A stretch of 64,000 nt of DNA from Psychrobacter sp. FME6. GTDB lineage: Bacteria > Pseudomonadota > Gammaproteobacteria > Pseudomonadales > Moraxellaceae. Shown in pieces: positions 28,588-38,033 of the stretch. A program made the position numbers and the translations under genes. The stretch is taken from positions 1 to 64,000 of the forward strand of contig NZ_RRYW01000001.1 of the NCBI RefSeq assembly GCF_014861365.1. The letters are read 5' to 3'. Position 1 is the stretch's first letter. Every line of letters starts with the position of its first letter. Below the pieces are notes generated by a model. It did no database searches. It was not told where the DNA came from and worked only from the letters and a program-made list of their open reading frames with translations.

Positions 28588-28625
28588 ACTAAGGGCAGTC
28601 ACTGAATGCAGCGACTGCCCTTAGT
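28588..28625 (+). terminator. Terminator between convergent genes
   Basis: ACTAAGGGCAGTC (28588-28600) pairs perfectly with GACTGCCCTTAGT (28613-28625) around a 12-base loop, followed by TTTT. It lies between the DUF4124 gene (+) and the SIMPL gene (-) and could serve both. Confidence 0.88.
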
Positions 28626-28659
28626 TTTAAAATCTATTAATGATATTTATCTTCCTAAA

Positions 28660-29376
28660 TTATTTGGTCAACTCAATCGTACCGTTGGCAGTGACTGAAA
28701 TTGTACTATTACCAGACTCAAAGCTTTGGCTCGGTACAGATGCATCAGCAGACGCAGCTTTCATATTCATAGCACTATACATAGGGCGAGGGTAGTTGCT
28801 GCCAGTATTTAGATTGACATTGACGACACGATAGCCGCGTGCATTCCAAGCACGAGTCATGTTTTTAGCTTGTTGTTGAAAAGCACGAGAAGCATCGGTC
28901 ATCAGTTTTTGCTCTAGCGCATCTTTTTTGGCATCTGAAACCCCAAAGTTTAGATTGTTCATCACTAAGGTTTCTTGCAAATCAGCAATCAGCTGGCTAG
29001 TCGCCGCAAAATCAGTGCTTTTTAAGTCTATGCTTGCTTGCCCTGTCCAGCCAATAATTTTATCGTTTTTGTCATAGCGCGGATAGGTACGTTGCTGTCC
29101 GGTAGTCACTGTCACGCTTGGGTAGCGCTTGGCGATTTTCATGGCATTATTAATAGAGGTGTTTAACGTAGTAGCAAGCGTTTTGGAGTCCGCTGCCTGC
29201 GCTTTTTTGTACATGCTGGCGCGTACTTCATCGTTTGCAACTTCTTCTTTTACTTCTGTTTGAAAAGTAAGTTGGTCATAGCCGGTCGGTTCTGCATGGG
29301 CGCTACCCATCATTGCTGTCATTAGGGCAGCCGTACCAGTGGCCAGAGCCGCTTTATTAAGTAGAGTGGTTTTCAT
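28660..29376 (-). CDS. SIMPL-domain (DUF541) exported protein
   Basis: The product has 238 residues from the second of two adjacent ATG codons, which is better spaced from AGGAG. A signal peptide ends at GSAHAEP. The mature part matches the SIMPL/DUF541 layout: a long amphipathic region with ADSKTLATTLNTSINNAMKI, a central TGWTGQASIDLKSTDFAATS, and a C-terminal ISVTANGTIEL strand. Relatives include periplasmic oligomeric proteins linked to oxidative stress or outer-membrane homeostasis. The exact role is not known. Confidence 0.85.
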   Translation of the reverse strand: MKTTLLNKAALATGTAALMTAMMGSAHAEPTGYDQLTFQTEVKEEVANDEVRASMYKKAQAADSKTLATTLNTSINNAMKIAKRYPSVTVTTGQQRTYPRYDKNDKIIGWTGQASIDLKSTDFAATSQLIADLQETLVMNNLNFGVSDAKKDALEQKLMTDASRAFQQQAKNMTRAWNARGYRVVNVNLNTGSNYPRPMYSAMNMKAASADASVPSQSFESGNSTISVTANGTIELTK

Positions 29377-29692
29377 CATTGTCTCCTAAGTAAAATGTTA
29401 CTAAAATATTTAAATGGTATAGTCAGGTTCAGAATAACCTATATACAAGAAAGACGAGTGAGGCCCTAAAAAAAGTATACTGAAGAAGCCTGATACCGTA
29501 TCCAATTTATATAGGACTGATTATAGAAGCAGTCGATTCTGATTGTATTTATTGGGTGAATCCTAGGGTTTCGAATACCCCTAGTTAATTTAACAAAATT
29601 TAGAAAGCTTGCTGTGAGAATTTTGTCATTTAAGTTACAGGCGGATTTATGGAGTTATTTGGCTCATAAAGCAAACAGTTTTAAGATTGGGG

Positions 29693-29720
29693 TTGTAATA
29701 ATGAAAAAACCTTGTATAAT
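29693..29720 (+). promoter_or_regulatory. Promoter of the 4.5S RNA gene
   Basis: TTGTAA (29693-29698) and TATAAT (29715-29720) are separated by 16 bases, and the RNA begins 8-9 bases downstream. This is a good sigma-70 promoter. Confidence 0.75.
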
Positions 29721-29727
29721 TTGCAAC

Positions 29728-29842
29728 TGGTGGCTCCATTGGTAGCCTCGCAACATTGTTCTATGAATCCCGCCAGGACCGGAAGGTAGCAACGGTAATA
29801 GTTATAATGTGTGCCGAGGATGTGCTTTTGGAGTCGCTTTTT
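29728..29842 (+). ncRNA. ffs: 4.5S RNA of the signal recognition particle
   Basis: The conserved SRP hairpin apex is present on both strands of the stem: CCAGGACCGGAAGGTAGCAA near 29782-29801, and GTGTGCCGAGGATGTGC near 29810-29826. The ends GGTGGCTCC and GGAGTCGC pair, closing a hairpin of about 110 bases, typical of the small bacterial form. A run of T residues follows at 29838. The RNA binds Ffh and targets inner-membrane proteins to FtsY and the translocon. Confidence 0.95.
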
Positions 29843-29900
29843 TTTTGCCTAAAATTTGATAATAAAATCTTTTAAATTTTAAAACCCTCATATTGATAAT

Positions 29901-29929
29901 AAGTCCTTCATTATAAAGGGCTTTTTTTT
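29901..29929 (+). terminator. Second terminator downstream of 4.5S RNA
   Basis: AAGTCCTT (29901-29908) pairs with AAGGGCTT (29916-29923) including one T-G wobble, and is followed by a run of T. It insulates the lemA-like gene from the strong ffs promoter. Confidence 0.75.
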
Positions 29930-30043
29930 GGTCTACATTTCGTCTGATTTTAAACTTTGAGCCATAAATATGGGTTAAAATACAATGTAGTAACCTTTAT
30001 TAACACTAATGTTAACTATAAAGACCAAAAATTTTGGGGTTTT

Positions 30044-30643
30044 ATGATGAAAATGTTTATTTGGCTGTTTATTGCCTTTGTAGTGCTGGTGGTTGTATTT
30101 GGTGTATCAGTATTCAATAAGTTGGTGCGCGCTCGCAATCAGGCTAAGAACGGCTTTGCCCAGATAGATGTACAGCTAAAACGCCGTCACGATTTGATTC
30201 CGAATTTGGTGGAGACCGCCAAGCGCTATTTAGCGCATGAAGAAGAAACATTGACCCGTGTTGTTAGTGCGCGTAATCATGCTCAAAGTCTGCAAGATTC
30301 TAGCAAGCATCAGCCCGATTCGCTTGAGCACATGGCGCTGTTTGCCAAAGCAGAGAGTATGTTGTCGAAAGCATTAGGGCAGTTTTCTGCTGTGGTGGAA
30401 GCGTATCCTGAGCTAAAAGCGGACAGTATGATTAAAGAGTTAATGGATGAGCTGACCAATACCGAGAATCGCATAGGATTTGCGCGTCAGCATTATAATG
30501 ATAGCGTGATGTTTTATAATAACGACCGCGAAGTATTCCCGAATAATCTTGTTAGCACGACTTTTGGTTTTCGTCCGCTCAGTCCGTTGGTGTTTGAAGA
30601 TAGAAAGGCGATTGCACAAGCACCTATCGTCAATATGAGCTAA
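30044..30643 (+). CDS. LemA family protein
   Basis: The product has 199 residues from ATG 30044. Upstream in-frame codons to 29957 begin with TTG and look non-coding. A single N-terminal membrane helix (about residues 4-24) is followed by the family hallmark NQAKNGFAQIDVQLKRRHDL and LIPNLVETAKRYLAHE, then coiled helices and NDREVFPNNLVSTTFGF. LemA proteins are anchored with a helical bundle outside the cytoplasm. Their frequent partner is an M48-type or TPM-domain protein, and an M48 peptidase gene follows 58 bases downstream. The joint function is unresolved. Confidence 0.92.
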   Translation: MMKMFIWLFIAFVVLVVVFGVSVFNKLVRARNQAKNGFAQIDVQLKRRHDLIPNLVETAKRYLAHEEETLTRVVSARNHAQSLQDSSKHQPDSLEHMALFAKAESMLSKALGQFSAVVEAYPELKADSMIKELMDELTNTENRIGFARQHYNDSVMFYNNDREVFPNNLVSTTFGFRPLSPLVFEDRKAIAQAPIVNMS

Positions 30644-30701
30644 TACTTAACTATATTTATATGTTCAGGCGCATTTAGCACTCTTTAGGTAAGACAAATA
30701 G

Positions 30702-33653
30702 ATGGATTTTTTTGGTGCACAGCGTAGCCGTACTCGGCGCAGTCTATTACTGTATGGGTTGTTTTTTCTTATTATATTTGCCCATATTGCGGTGGCACTC
30801 GGTGTTATGGCGCTGCTACTGACGATATTTACTGGCGGCATTTATCATTGGGTATTAATACTGGTGGTCATATGGACGCTAGGTAGCTTTGTGATTGGTA
30901 GTTTTTTAGAATATGGACGTTTAAAAACAGGTGGTCGTGCTATCGCTCAGCGAGTTGGTGCCGTTCGGTTGTTTATCGATCACAGCCAAGATGCGTGGGA
31001 GCACAGCCGCGGGGTTGCCCATCAGCATGAGTCGGTACCAAAGGTTCGTTTTAGTGCCCTTCATATCGCAGTGCGTGACGAACGTGATTTTCCGCCTGTT
31101 TACCGCCGTTATTATGAAATTGCTCAGCAGCTAGCTATTGCTTCAGGTTTGAGTATGCCGATTCTGTATGTGCTGCCTGATGAGCAAGGGATTAATGGTT
31201 TTGTAGCAGGTCGTCATAGTCAGGATATGGTATTGGTGGTGACCCAAGGCGCGCTTGATAAGCTGTCTGATGAGGCACTATACGGACTCATTGGTCATGA
31301 ATATGGCCATATATTGCATGGCGATGCCACATTTAATTTACAGTTAATGGTGGTGTTAGCAGGCTTGCAGTTACTCTATGACTGGAGTGATTCCATTAAT
31401 AATTTTGGCGCTGGTAATCAGAATAACAAGCAGAATTATTTTGATGGCTCTTTCAATGGTGCGGTCAATCAAAAAAACCCTTTGTCTCAGAGAGCTATCG
31501 ATAGTCAGGCGCGTAGCACTGAAGCGCAGACAGCAAACTTTACCACCCATAGCGAGTGGGTAAGCTATTGGCAGAGTCAGTCGCAAAGCCAAGAGTCTTC
31601 AGCTAAGAGTCAATCAAGATGGTTACAACATAATAATAAGTTCGATAGCCAAGCACCGCGTAGTATCTGGGCGTTGTTAATACATGGATTGAGCTTTTCT
31701 AGTATGGCCAGTGCGCAGCTGATCAAACATAGCTTTAATCGTGAACGTGAGTTGCTCGCCGATGCAACCAGCGTACAGCTGACGCGCTCGCCGGCGATTA
31801 TGGAGACCTTAAAAGCCATTCATAAGGATTCGCTGGGTTCGCGCTTAACTGGTATCGCTGATATCAACGGACTTAGTCATTTCTTCTTTGCCAGTAGTGG
31901 CGCAGATTTAGGGGATTTGTCGTGGTTTGCCACGCATCCAAGTTTGGCTGAGCGCATGAGTGCTATTAACGGCAATGCTTATCATGATTTTGCTGTACAA
32001 GTGGCAAAAGAGAAGCGCATAAATCAACAAAAAATAAAAGAGATACATGAGCAGCGGCGCTTGGGTGATTGGGGTGTGATAACTGCAAATAGCCTAAGCA
32101 AAAACAATGTTAATAAAAGCAATGCTAGTAAAGACAATCATACGACGAGTAAAAACGTTGCTAGCAATCCCGATGAAGCTGCTGACAAAGTGGTCACAGC
32201 ACTTCCTACTGGCGAAATGAGTAGTGACTCAGAAGCAGATGCAGATGACGGGCTTGAGTTTGTCGTAGAGCAAGACGTCGTTATTGATGGGCGTTTGCAG
32301 GTAAAGGCAGAAGATATTGGTGCTCATAAGTTGTTAAAGCCTTGGCAAGCAAAACGGGATAGCGACTTACCAGCGAAAGCCTTAATCAGTATCGATGATA
32401 TACAAAAGGTCTCATTGCCGCAGTATATTCTCAACCATAGTTATCATCCGCTAGGGGCACAGGCTTTGATTGAAGCAGTGCTGCTATGTCATCAAGGGTG
32501 CATATTATCAACAACGGCAACTTATGATTTAACTGATATTTGGATTGGGCTGCTTAACGACAGTATATTTGTGACTGATGCCAATAGTGATTCTAAAATA
32601 GAAACTAGCAATAACGTACAAATTTTACCGCATACGCTAAACGCTAAGTTGTTAGAAATGCTGGCGAAGCTCGACCGTCGTTTGGACAGTGCTTTAATGA
32701 TATTGGCGATAAAACAACTGTCTCAGCATGATTTATCTCAGAATGCTATCAATGAATTACGCTTAAAGAGTGATAGCAGCCATAGTCACCAAAGTTACCA
32801 GCATTATATTCAGCAAGAAAAATGTCGTAACACACTTAGTCGCTATCAGAAAGGCATGCTTGAGTTATTTGAAAGTGAGCTAACAGCTGATTTAAGCCGG
32901 AATTTTGCTGATAACGTAATGGATGAAAAAGGTGATATTGGTAAAATCAAGCCAGTATTCACTCATTCGAATAATAGCAAATTACGAACCCCATCGATTT
33001 TAGCATTATGGCAGGCACTGCATTTACAGCAACTTCTACCCGTACTGACTACGATACTAAATGATGAACATTCAAATGAATACCCGTCTTGGCAGCAAAA
33101 ACTGCAAGCTGGCAGGGGTGATATAGTTGCCCAGCTTGATCCTTCAGGTCAGATTTTTTATCGCCTTAGCGTTGCTGAGCGTTCGATACTGGTTTTATTG
33201 GCTTATCGCTTATCAAACGATGGTAATAATACCAGTAATGCCAACTATGTCGTCGACCTGCGCCGCCAAGCGCGCCTGATTGATATTGATTTGACAGCCG
33301 TAAGTGAGGCAAATTTACAATGGTTGCTGCTTACCGCCCAAAACTTAAATAGTGTTCAGCTGCTGGCGTTGTTAGAAGCTGTGCCTATCTTTAAGCCCTC
33401 TACCTTTAAGCCTTCTACCACAGGTTCTAAGTACGACGATAACATTCAAGAAAAGCAACAAGAGCGACAACAGAGTAGCGGTCAAATAGATTATAATACG
33501 ACTACCAATAAGCCTTATGCTTATAATGATTACCGGCAATGGCTGAGTACATTGCATACGGCGATGTTACACGATACGATAGTCAGTCAGGATGAATATG
33601 ATTGTTTAACCTTACTATCAGAGCATTGGTTGCAGGTTCGACAGCTTTTTTAG
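30702..33653 (+). CDS. M48-family membrane metallopeptidase with long C-terminal extension
   Basis: The product has 983 residues. Two N-terminal membrane helices lie at about 14-42 and 47-70. The zinc site is HEYGH at residues 199-203, with the third ligand Glu350 in NRERELLADA, as in HtpX and Ste24 relatives. A Ser/Gln-rich segment (about 230-310) interrupts the peptidase domain. The C-terminal 550 residues are unusual: an acidic linker (about 460-530), then helical repeats without a domain I recognise. ATG 30702 follows AGGTAAG. It is paired with the upstream lemA-like gene and lies 60 bases before the HolD candidate. Likely role: membrane protein quality control or processing (inference). 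Confidence 0.85.
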   Translation: MDFFGAQRSRTRRSLLLYGLFFLIIFAHIAVALGVMALLLTIFTGGIYHWVLILVVIWTLGSFVIGSFLEYGRLKTGGRAIAQRVGAVRLFIDHSQDAWEHSRGVAHQHESVPKVRFSALHIAVRDERDFPPVYRRYYEIAQQLAIASGLSMPILYVLPDEQGINGFVAGRHSQDMVLVVTQGALDKLSDEALYGLIGHEYGHILHGDATFNLQLMVVLAGLQLLYDWSDSINNFGAGNQNNKQNYFDGSFNGAVNQKNPLSQRAIDSQARSTEAQTANFTTHSEWVSYWQSQSQSQESSAKSQSRWLQHNNKFDSQAPRSIWALLIHGLSFSSMASAQLIKHSFNRERELLADATSVQLTRSPAIMETLKAIHKDSLGSRLTGIADINGLSHFFFASSGADLGDLSWFATHPSLAERMSAINGNAYHDFAVQVAKEKRINQQKIKEIHEQRRLGDWGVITANSLSKNNVNKSNASKDNHTTSKNVASNPDEAADKVVTALPTGEMSSDSEADADDGLEFVVEQDVVIDGRLQVKAEDIGAHKLLKPWQAKRDSDLPAKALISIDDIQKVSLPQYILNHSYHPLGAQALIEAVLLCHQGCILSTTATYDLTDIWIGLLNDSIFVTDANSDSKIETSNNVQILPHTLNAKLLEMLAKLDRRLDSALMILAIKQLSQHDLSQNAINELRLKSDSSHSHQSYQHYIQQEKCRNTLSRYQKGMLELFESELTADLSRNFADNVMDEKGDIGKIKPVFTHSNNSKLRTPSILALWQALHLQQLLPVLTTILNDEHSNEYPSWQQKLQAGRGDIVAQLDPSGQIFYRLSVAERSILVLLAYRLSNDGNNTSNANYVVDLRRQARLIDIDLTAVSEANLQWLLLTAQNLNSVQLLALLEAVPIFKPSTFKPSTTGSKYDDNIQEKQQERQQSSGQIDYNTTTNKPYAYNDYRQWLSTLHTAMLHDTIVSQDEYDCLTLLSEHWLQVRQLF

Positions 33654-33713
33654 TATTACTTTTGACATTAAAATTTGTAAAACCATTTAAGATAAATAGG
33701 ATAGTAGTGTTGT

Positions 33714-34613
33714 ATGAGTGATATCCAAGAACCGCTAGTTATATTGCAGCAGCGTATGCAACAGCGTCAGATTTTAGCGATGATGGGTATTAGTCAGTGG
33801 GTACAGCCGAGCTCTGAGACTATTAATATCGCTGATATTTCTGCGCCTACTAATACTGAAGCTGACATTAATACTAACGCTAACACTCAGCCTATTTCAT
33901 CTGCTATAAGCATTGAACAGCAAAACATCAGCCATCCAAACGTAGAACGTCCAAGTGTTGATACGGCAAACGTTGCCCATTCAAATATAGAGTCTGTGGA
34001 CACTATATCAGGCATAGTAGATGATGAATCTTCTATTAACCGCTATCATGATGACGCTCATGAGCCAGATTTAAGCTATCCTGACCAACAAAGCCCCGTT
34101 ACTTATAGCTTTGATACTACGGTCCCAGAGACTTCTAATACAGCCGTTACGCCCCTCATAGATACTGTCGTCCAACAAGCCGCTGTTTCTAATATCGATA
34201 ACGCTGATAGCTTTAAAGATGATGGTTTTAAGCAGGAAAGCTTTCAAAAAGTAGCGCCATTTGATTTACAAGGTGGTCGCTATGGCGACTGGGTGATTTT
34301 GGTTGATATTCAAGCCCTCAATAATGACAGTCAAAAGCTATGGCAAAATATCACGCAAGCGCTATCAATCACTTGTGAGACGACCTCATTTCCTATCTGT
34401 GAAGGTATGGATACAGCTGAGCTTGCCAATGCCAGTCTTGCTGGATATGTTTTTAAGATTGGGCGCAGTGAAGATATACAGGTTGCGGCATTAACGCCGT
34501 TACCTGAGGGTCTTGAGCATCCCAATCTTACCACTGTGCCCACATTGGATGAGATGCTTGCTGATAGTAGCCTTAAGCGTCAGCTTTGGGAGCAGTTCTC
34601 AAGTCAGAGTTAA
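33714..34613 (+). CDS. holD: Probable DNA polymerase III psi subunit with extended linker
   Basis: The product has 299 residues. The N-terminal 35 residues contain QRQILAMMGISQW, matching the LQQLGITQW signature at the start of HolD. The C-terminal 110 residues follow the HolD layout: DWVILVDIQALNND, ITQALSI, a KIG-type strand where HolD has WRLG, then PTLDEMLADSSLKRQLWEQF, which matches LTDLRANPTARAALWQQI of Escherichia coli HolD as I recall it. Between them about 150 residues are Asn/Thr/Ser/Asp-rich and look disordered. Psi links the clamp loader to chi and SSB. The match is from memory of motifs, so a plain hypothetical protein is the alternative. Confidence 0.6.
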   Translation: MSDIQEPLVILQQRMQQRQILAMMGISQWVQPSSETINIADISAPTNTEADINTNANTQPISSAISIEQQNISHPNVERPSVDTANVAHSNIESVDTISGIVDDESSINRYHDDAHEPDLSYPDQQSPVTYSFDTTVPETSNTAVTPLIDTVVQQAAVSNIDNADSFKDDGFKQESFQKVAPFDLQGGRYGDWVILVDIQALNNDSQKLWQNITQALSITCETTSFPICEGMDTAELANASLAGYVFKIGRSEDIQVAALTPLPEGLEHPNLTTVPTLDEMLADSSLKRQLWEQFSSQS

Positions 34614-34712
34614 AGATTTGCCACTTACTATGACATAGATTAAAAATAACGATAAAACTCACCCTTAACCTTTAATAACAACGATGATTTCATCATATTT
34701 AGGATAATGATT

Positions 34713-35822
34713 ATGACGACTAAAGCTGCTCCTAACCGTGTACCTAACTTTTCAGCGGGTCCTTCCTCCATACCAACAGCCGTATTAGCACGTGCTCAAG
34801 AAGAACTGCTTGATTGGCAAGGGCGCGGTATGTCGGTGATGGAAGTCAGTCACCGTAGTAAAGAGTACGTTGCCATTACCGAAAAAGCTGAAACCAAGTT
34901 ACGCTCGTTGATGGACATTCCAGATAATTATAAAGTGCTGTTTTTACAGGGCGGCGCCAGCTTACAGTTTTCAGCGATTCCGTTAAACCTATTAAATGGC
35001 GGCCGCGCAGATTATCTGACGACCGGTACTTGGTCAGGTAAAGCCATCAAAGAAGCAGATCGATATGCGAAACTTGGTCTTGGTGAAACGAACGTCGTTG
35101 CAACAGGCAAAGATAGTAATTTTACTGATGTGCCAGCCCAAAGCGAATGGGCGATTAGCGACGATGCAGTGTATTTTCACTACTGTGCCAATGAAACGAT
35201 TCATGGCTTACAGATATTTGAGCCGCCACAAGTGGATGCGCCTATTATCGTCGATATGTCTTCTTGCATATTGTCACAGCCAGTCGATGTGTCTAAATTT
35301 GGCATGATTTACGCTGGTGCTCAAAAGAACATCGGGCCAGCAGGCTTGGTTATTGTCATTGTTCGTGAAGACTTATTGGGCAAGGCAAGCGAGTGGTGCC
35401 CGCTACTGATGAACTATGAACATCAAGCTGATAAAGGGTCGATGTCAAACACGCCAGCGACTTATTCTTGGTATTTAGCAGGACTAGTATTTGATTGGTT
35501 AGAAGAGCAGGGCGGCGTTGCTGCTATTGGTAAAATCAACCAGCAAAAAGCCGATTTACTCTATAAAACGATTGATGACAGCAGCTTCTATAGTAATCCC
35601 GTTGACCCCAAATATCGCTCTATCATGAACGTGCCGTTTACGTTAGCCGACAGCAGCCTTGATAAAGTGTTTTTAGAAGAGTCAGAGGCGGCGGGCCTCA
35701 TGAATCTAAAAGGTCACCGCGATGTCGGCGGTATGCGCGCCAGTATTTACAATGCAGTGTCATTAGAGTGGGTACAGCAGTTGGTTGACTTTATGATAGA
35801 TTTTGAAAAAAAACACGCTTAA
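34713..35822 (+). CDS. serC: Phosphoserine aminotransferase
   Basis: This PLP enzyme makes 3-phosphoserine for serine synthesis and also acts in the pyridoxal phosphate route. The product has 369 residues from ATG 34713. An ATG two codons earlier is only two bases from AGGA, so it is less likely. Motifs: NFSAGPSSIP, EVSHRSKEY, FLQGGASLQF, the PLP lysine in YAGAQKNIGPAGL, and RDVGGMRASIYNA at the C-terminus. It stands alone with its own terminator. Confidence 0.97.
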   Translation: MTTKAAPNRVPNFSAGPSSIPTAVLARAQEELLDWQGRGMSVMEVSHRSKEYVAITEKAETKLRSLMDIPDNYKVLFLQGGASLQFSAIPLNLLNGGRADYLTTGTWSGKAIKEADRYAKLGLGETNVVATGKDSNFTDVPAQSEWAISDDAVYFHYCANETIHGLQIFEPPQVDAPIIVDMSSCILSQPVDVSKFGMIYAGAQKNIGPAGLVIVIVREDLLGKASEWCPLLMNYEHQADKGSMSNTPATYSWYLAGLVFDWLEEQGGVAAIGKINQQKADLLYKTIDDSSFYSNPVDPKYRSIMNVPFTLADSSLDKVFLEESEAAGLMNLKGHRDVGGMRASIYNAVSLEWVQQLVDFMIDFEKKHA

Positions 35823-35843
35823 GTTAGTACAGGCTTTGAAACA

Positions 35844-35876
35844 AAAGGCGCAACTTTAAGAGCTGCGTCTTTTTTT
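35844..35876 (+). terminator. Intrinsic terminator of serC
   Basis: AAAGGCGCA (35844-35852) pairs with TGCGTCTTT (35864-35872) with one wobble, then a run of T. It lies 22 bases past the stop codon. Confidence 0.8.
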
Positions 35877-36065
35877 ATGTCTATTAGCGTTTTTTTAAGT
35901 AGCATAATGCGTTATGTAGCATCCTTAACACCGCAAAGCATTAGGTTAAAAAACCTAAGTTTGTTATGATAAAATTTCTTCAATTGCCTATTTTGCCGTC
36001 AGTCGCGCATTTTTTATCCAAGTCGGTTTAGAGTAGAAGGTCGTTATGAGGGGTATTACATAGTC

Positions 36066-37901
36066 ATGATGCTAAAAAACACCATACTAAAAGCCGTCTT
36101 GCTTGTCATGACTAGCAGCTGGATACCTGTTAGTATCGCAGCGCCAATCACCACGACTGCGCTTGGGCACAATAGTACCACTGAGTATATTGACGTACCA
36201 TACATGCCCTATGCCAATCCAAAGGCGCCCAAAGGTGGTACGCTTTCATTGGATGCACGCGGCACCTTTAATGCGGCCAATAAATGGATGACCACAGGTG
36301 TGGCGATGGTTGGTACGGACTATCTGTATGATACCTTGATGACAGGCTCACTCAATGAAGCCTTTACCATGTATCCGCAGCTGGCAAATAAAGTCACGTA
36401 TGATCCTGATGATACCAGTTGGATTATTTACCATATTAATCCTGCCGCACGCTTTTGGGATGGCTCGCCGGTGACCAGCAGTGACGTCAAAGCCACTTAT
36501 GATGCGATATTGAATAAAGGCCCGATGTATATCCGCAGTTATTTAGGCGATATTAAAGACGTTGAGATTATCGATAAGCAGCGGGTAAAGTTTGTTTTTA
36601 AGTCTGATGAAAATAAAGAGATTTTATTGACGGTTGGACAGTTTCCTGTCTTTGCCAAGTCCTCTATTGATACTGATTTTGAGAAAATTACCCTGACGCC
36701 ATTGATGGGTAGTGGGCCTTATAAACTCGGCCGTGTCGATGCCGGACGTGCGGTCAGCTACGTGCGTGATCCCAATTATTGGGGCCGTGATTTGATGGTC
36801 AATCGCGGTCGTTATAACTTTGATATGATTAAATTCGTCTATTATCAAAGTGATGAGATTGCTTTTGAGGGTTTTAAATCTGGGCAATATCGTTTCCGTC
36901 CGGAAAACAAAGCCTCTAATTGGGCCACCGGTTACAATTTCCCAGCCGTCAAAGCAGGTCTGATTAATAAAGAAACCATCAGCAGCGAAAATCCAGTACC
37001 GATGCAGGGTCTGGTGATGAATATGCGCCGGCCACTTTTTCAAGATATTCGCGTCCGTCAAGCATTGAGCAAGGCTTATGACTTTGAATGGATGAACAGA
37101 ACTTTATTCCATGGGCAGTATGAGCGCTTGCAAAGTTTTTTTCATGGCTCAGAGCTTGCTGCAACTGGTACGCCATCTGCGGCTGAGATGCAGGTATTAA
37201 GCCCATTGCTCGCCAAACTTGAACCGAGTCAGCGGCAAGCAGTACTAGACGAATGGCAATTGCCAACCAGCGATGGTAGCGGATTTAATCGTGAAGGATT
37301 GTTAAAGGCGCGGCAGCTGTTACTAGATGCGGGTTTTTATTATGATGATATGAAGTTGTATCAACCAAACGGCAAGCTTGCTCAGATTGAGATTTTGATG
37401 ACAGGCGAAACCATGGGGCGTGTATTATTGCCTTATATCCGTAATCTAAAGCGTTTGGGCTTTGATGCGAGCTTACGTCAAGTCGATGGGCCGCAATATT
37501 ACGAGCGCATACGCCGTTTTGACTATGATATGGTCGTCGATGTCTTCGCCCAAAGTCTATCACCTGATGCTGAGCAAGTGGGTTTTTGGGGCAGTGCCGC
37601 TGCTGATGAAGCAGGTAATCATAATACTATCGGTATTAAAAATCCTGCGATTGACAGTGTTATTAAAAAACTGGGCGACGCTAAAAATCGCGATGAGATC
37701 GTCTTATATACGCACGTACTTGATCGCCTGCTACGGGCAGGACATTATTTAGTCCCTTTATACGGCAAACCTAGCACCAATGTTGCCTACTGGAATCAAT
37801 ATCGTCATACTGCAAAACTCCCGACCAATGCTATCGGTATCGATTATTGGTGGACAGATAAAGAAGCAGAAGCTCGCGTTAATCTATACTTAAAGCAATA
37901 G
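36066..37901 (+). CDS. yejA: Periplasmic oligopeptide-binding protein, YejA-like (SBP family 5)
   Basis: The product has 611 residues. A signal peptide ends at SIAAP. The mature protein is a family 5 solute-binding protein: PKAPKGGTLSLDARGTFN, FWDGSPVTSSDVKATYDAIL, LMGSGPYKLGRVD, PNYWGRD, MNMRRPLFQDIRVRQALS and a late DYWWTDKEAE. This pattern is typical of YejA. It is followed, after gloB, by yejB, yejE and yejF homologues, so it should deliver peptides to that importer. ATG 36066 has a distant GAGGGG. Confidence 0.92.
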   Translation: MMLKNTILKAVLLVMTSSWIPVSIAAPITTTALGHNSTTEYIDVPYMPYANPKAPKGGTLSLDARGTFNAANKWMTTGVAMVGTDYLYDTLMTGSLNEAFTMYPQLANKVTYDPDDTSWIIYHINPAARFWDGSPVTSSDVKATYDAILNKGPMYIRSYLGDIKDVEIIDKQRVKFVFKSDENKEILLTVGQFPVFAKSSIDTDFEKITLTPLMGSGPYKLGRVDAGRAVSYVRDPNYWGRDLMVNRGRYNFDMIKFVYYQSDEIAFEGFKSGQYRFRPENKASNWATGYNFPAVKAGLINKETISSENPVPMQGLVMNMRRPLFQDIRVRQALSKAYDFEWMNRTLFHGQYERLQSFFHGSELAATGTPSAAEMQVLSPLLAKLEPSQRQAVLDEWQLPTSDGSGFNREGLLKARQLLLDAGFYYDDMKLYQPNGKLAQIEILMTGETMGRVLLPYIRNLKRLGFDASLRQVDGPQYYERIRRFDYDMVVDVFAQSLSPDAEQVGFWGSAAADEAGNHNTIGIKNPAIDSVIKKLGDAKNRDEIVLYTHVLDRLLRAGHYLVPLYGKPSTNVAYWNQYRHTAKLPTNAIGIDYWWTDKEAEARVNLYLKQ

Positions 37902-38033
37902 TTTAAAATAATGGCTTAAAACAGTTATTTAAAAATTATCATTTAAACCAGTAAATAAAATCGTGTTTCATTTGGTTTTTAAAATTTAATAAAAAACATC
38001 AGTAATAAAGACAATCACTGCTAAGGATTTTAT

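Noticed and set aside
29563-29584. CTAGGG/CCCTAG hairpin with TTCGAATA in the loop, resembling a tRNA T-arm
   Set aside because: No acceptor, D or anticodon arms can be found around it, so it is not a tRNA. An att-site remnant is possible but unsupported.
36624-37563. Overlapping open frames on the minus strand inside yejA
   Set aside because: They are shadows of a convincingly coding family 5 binding protein.
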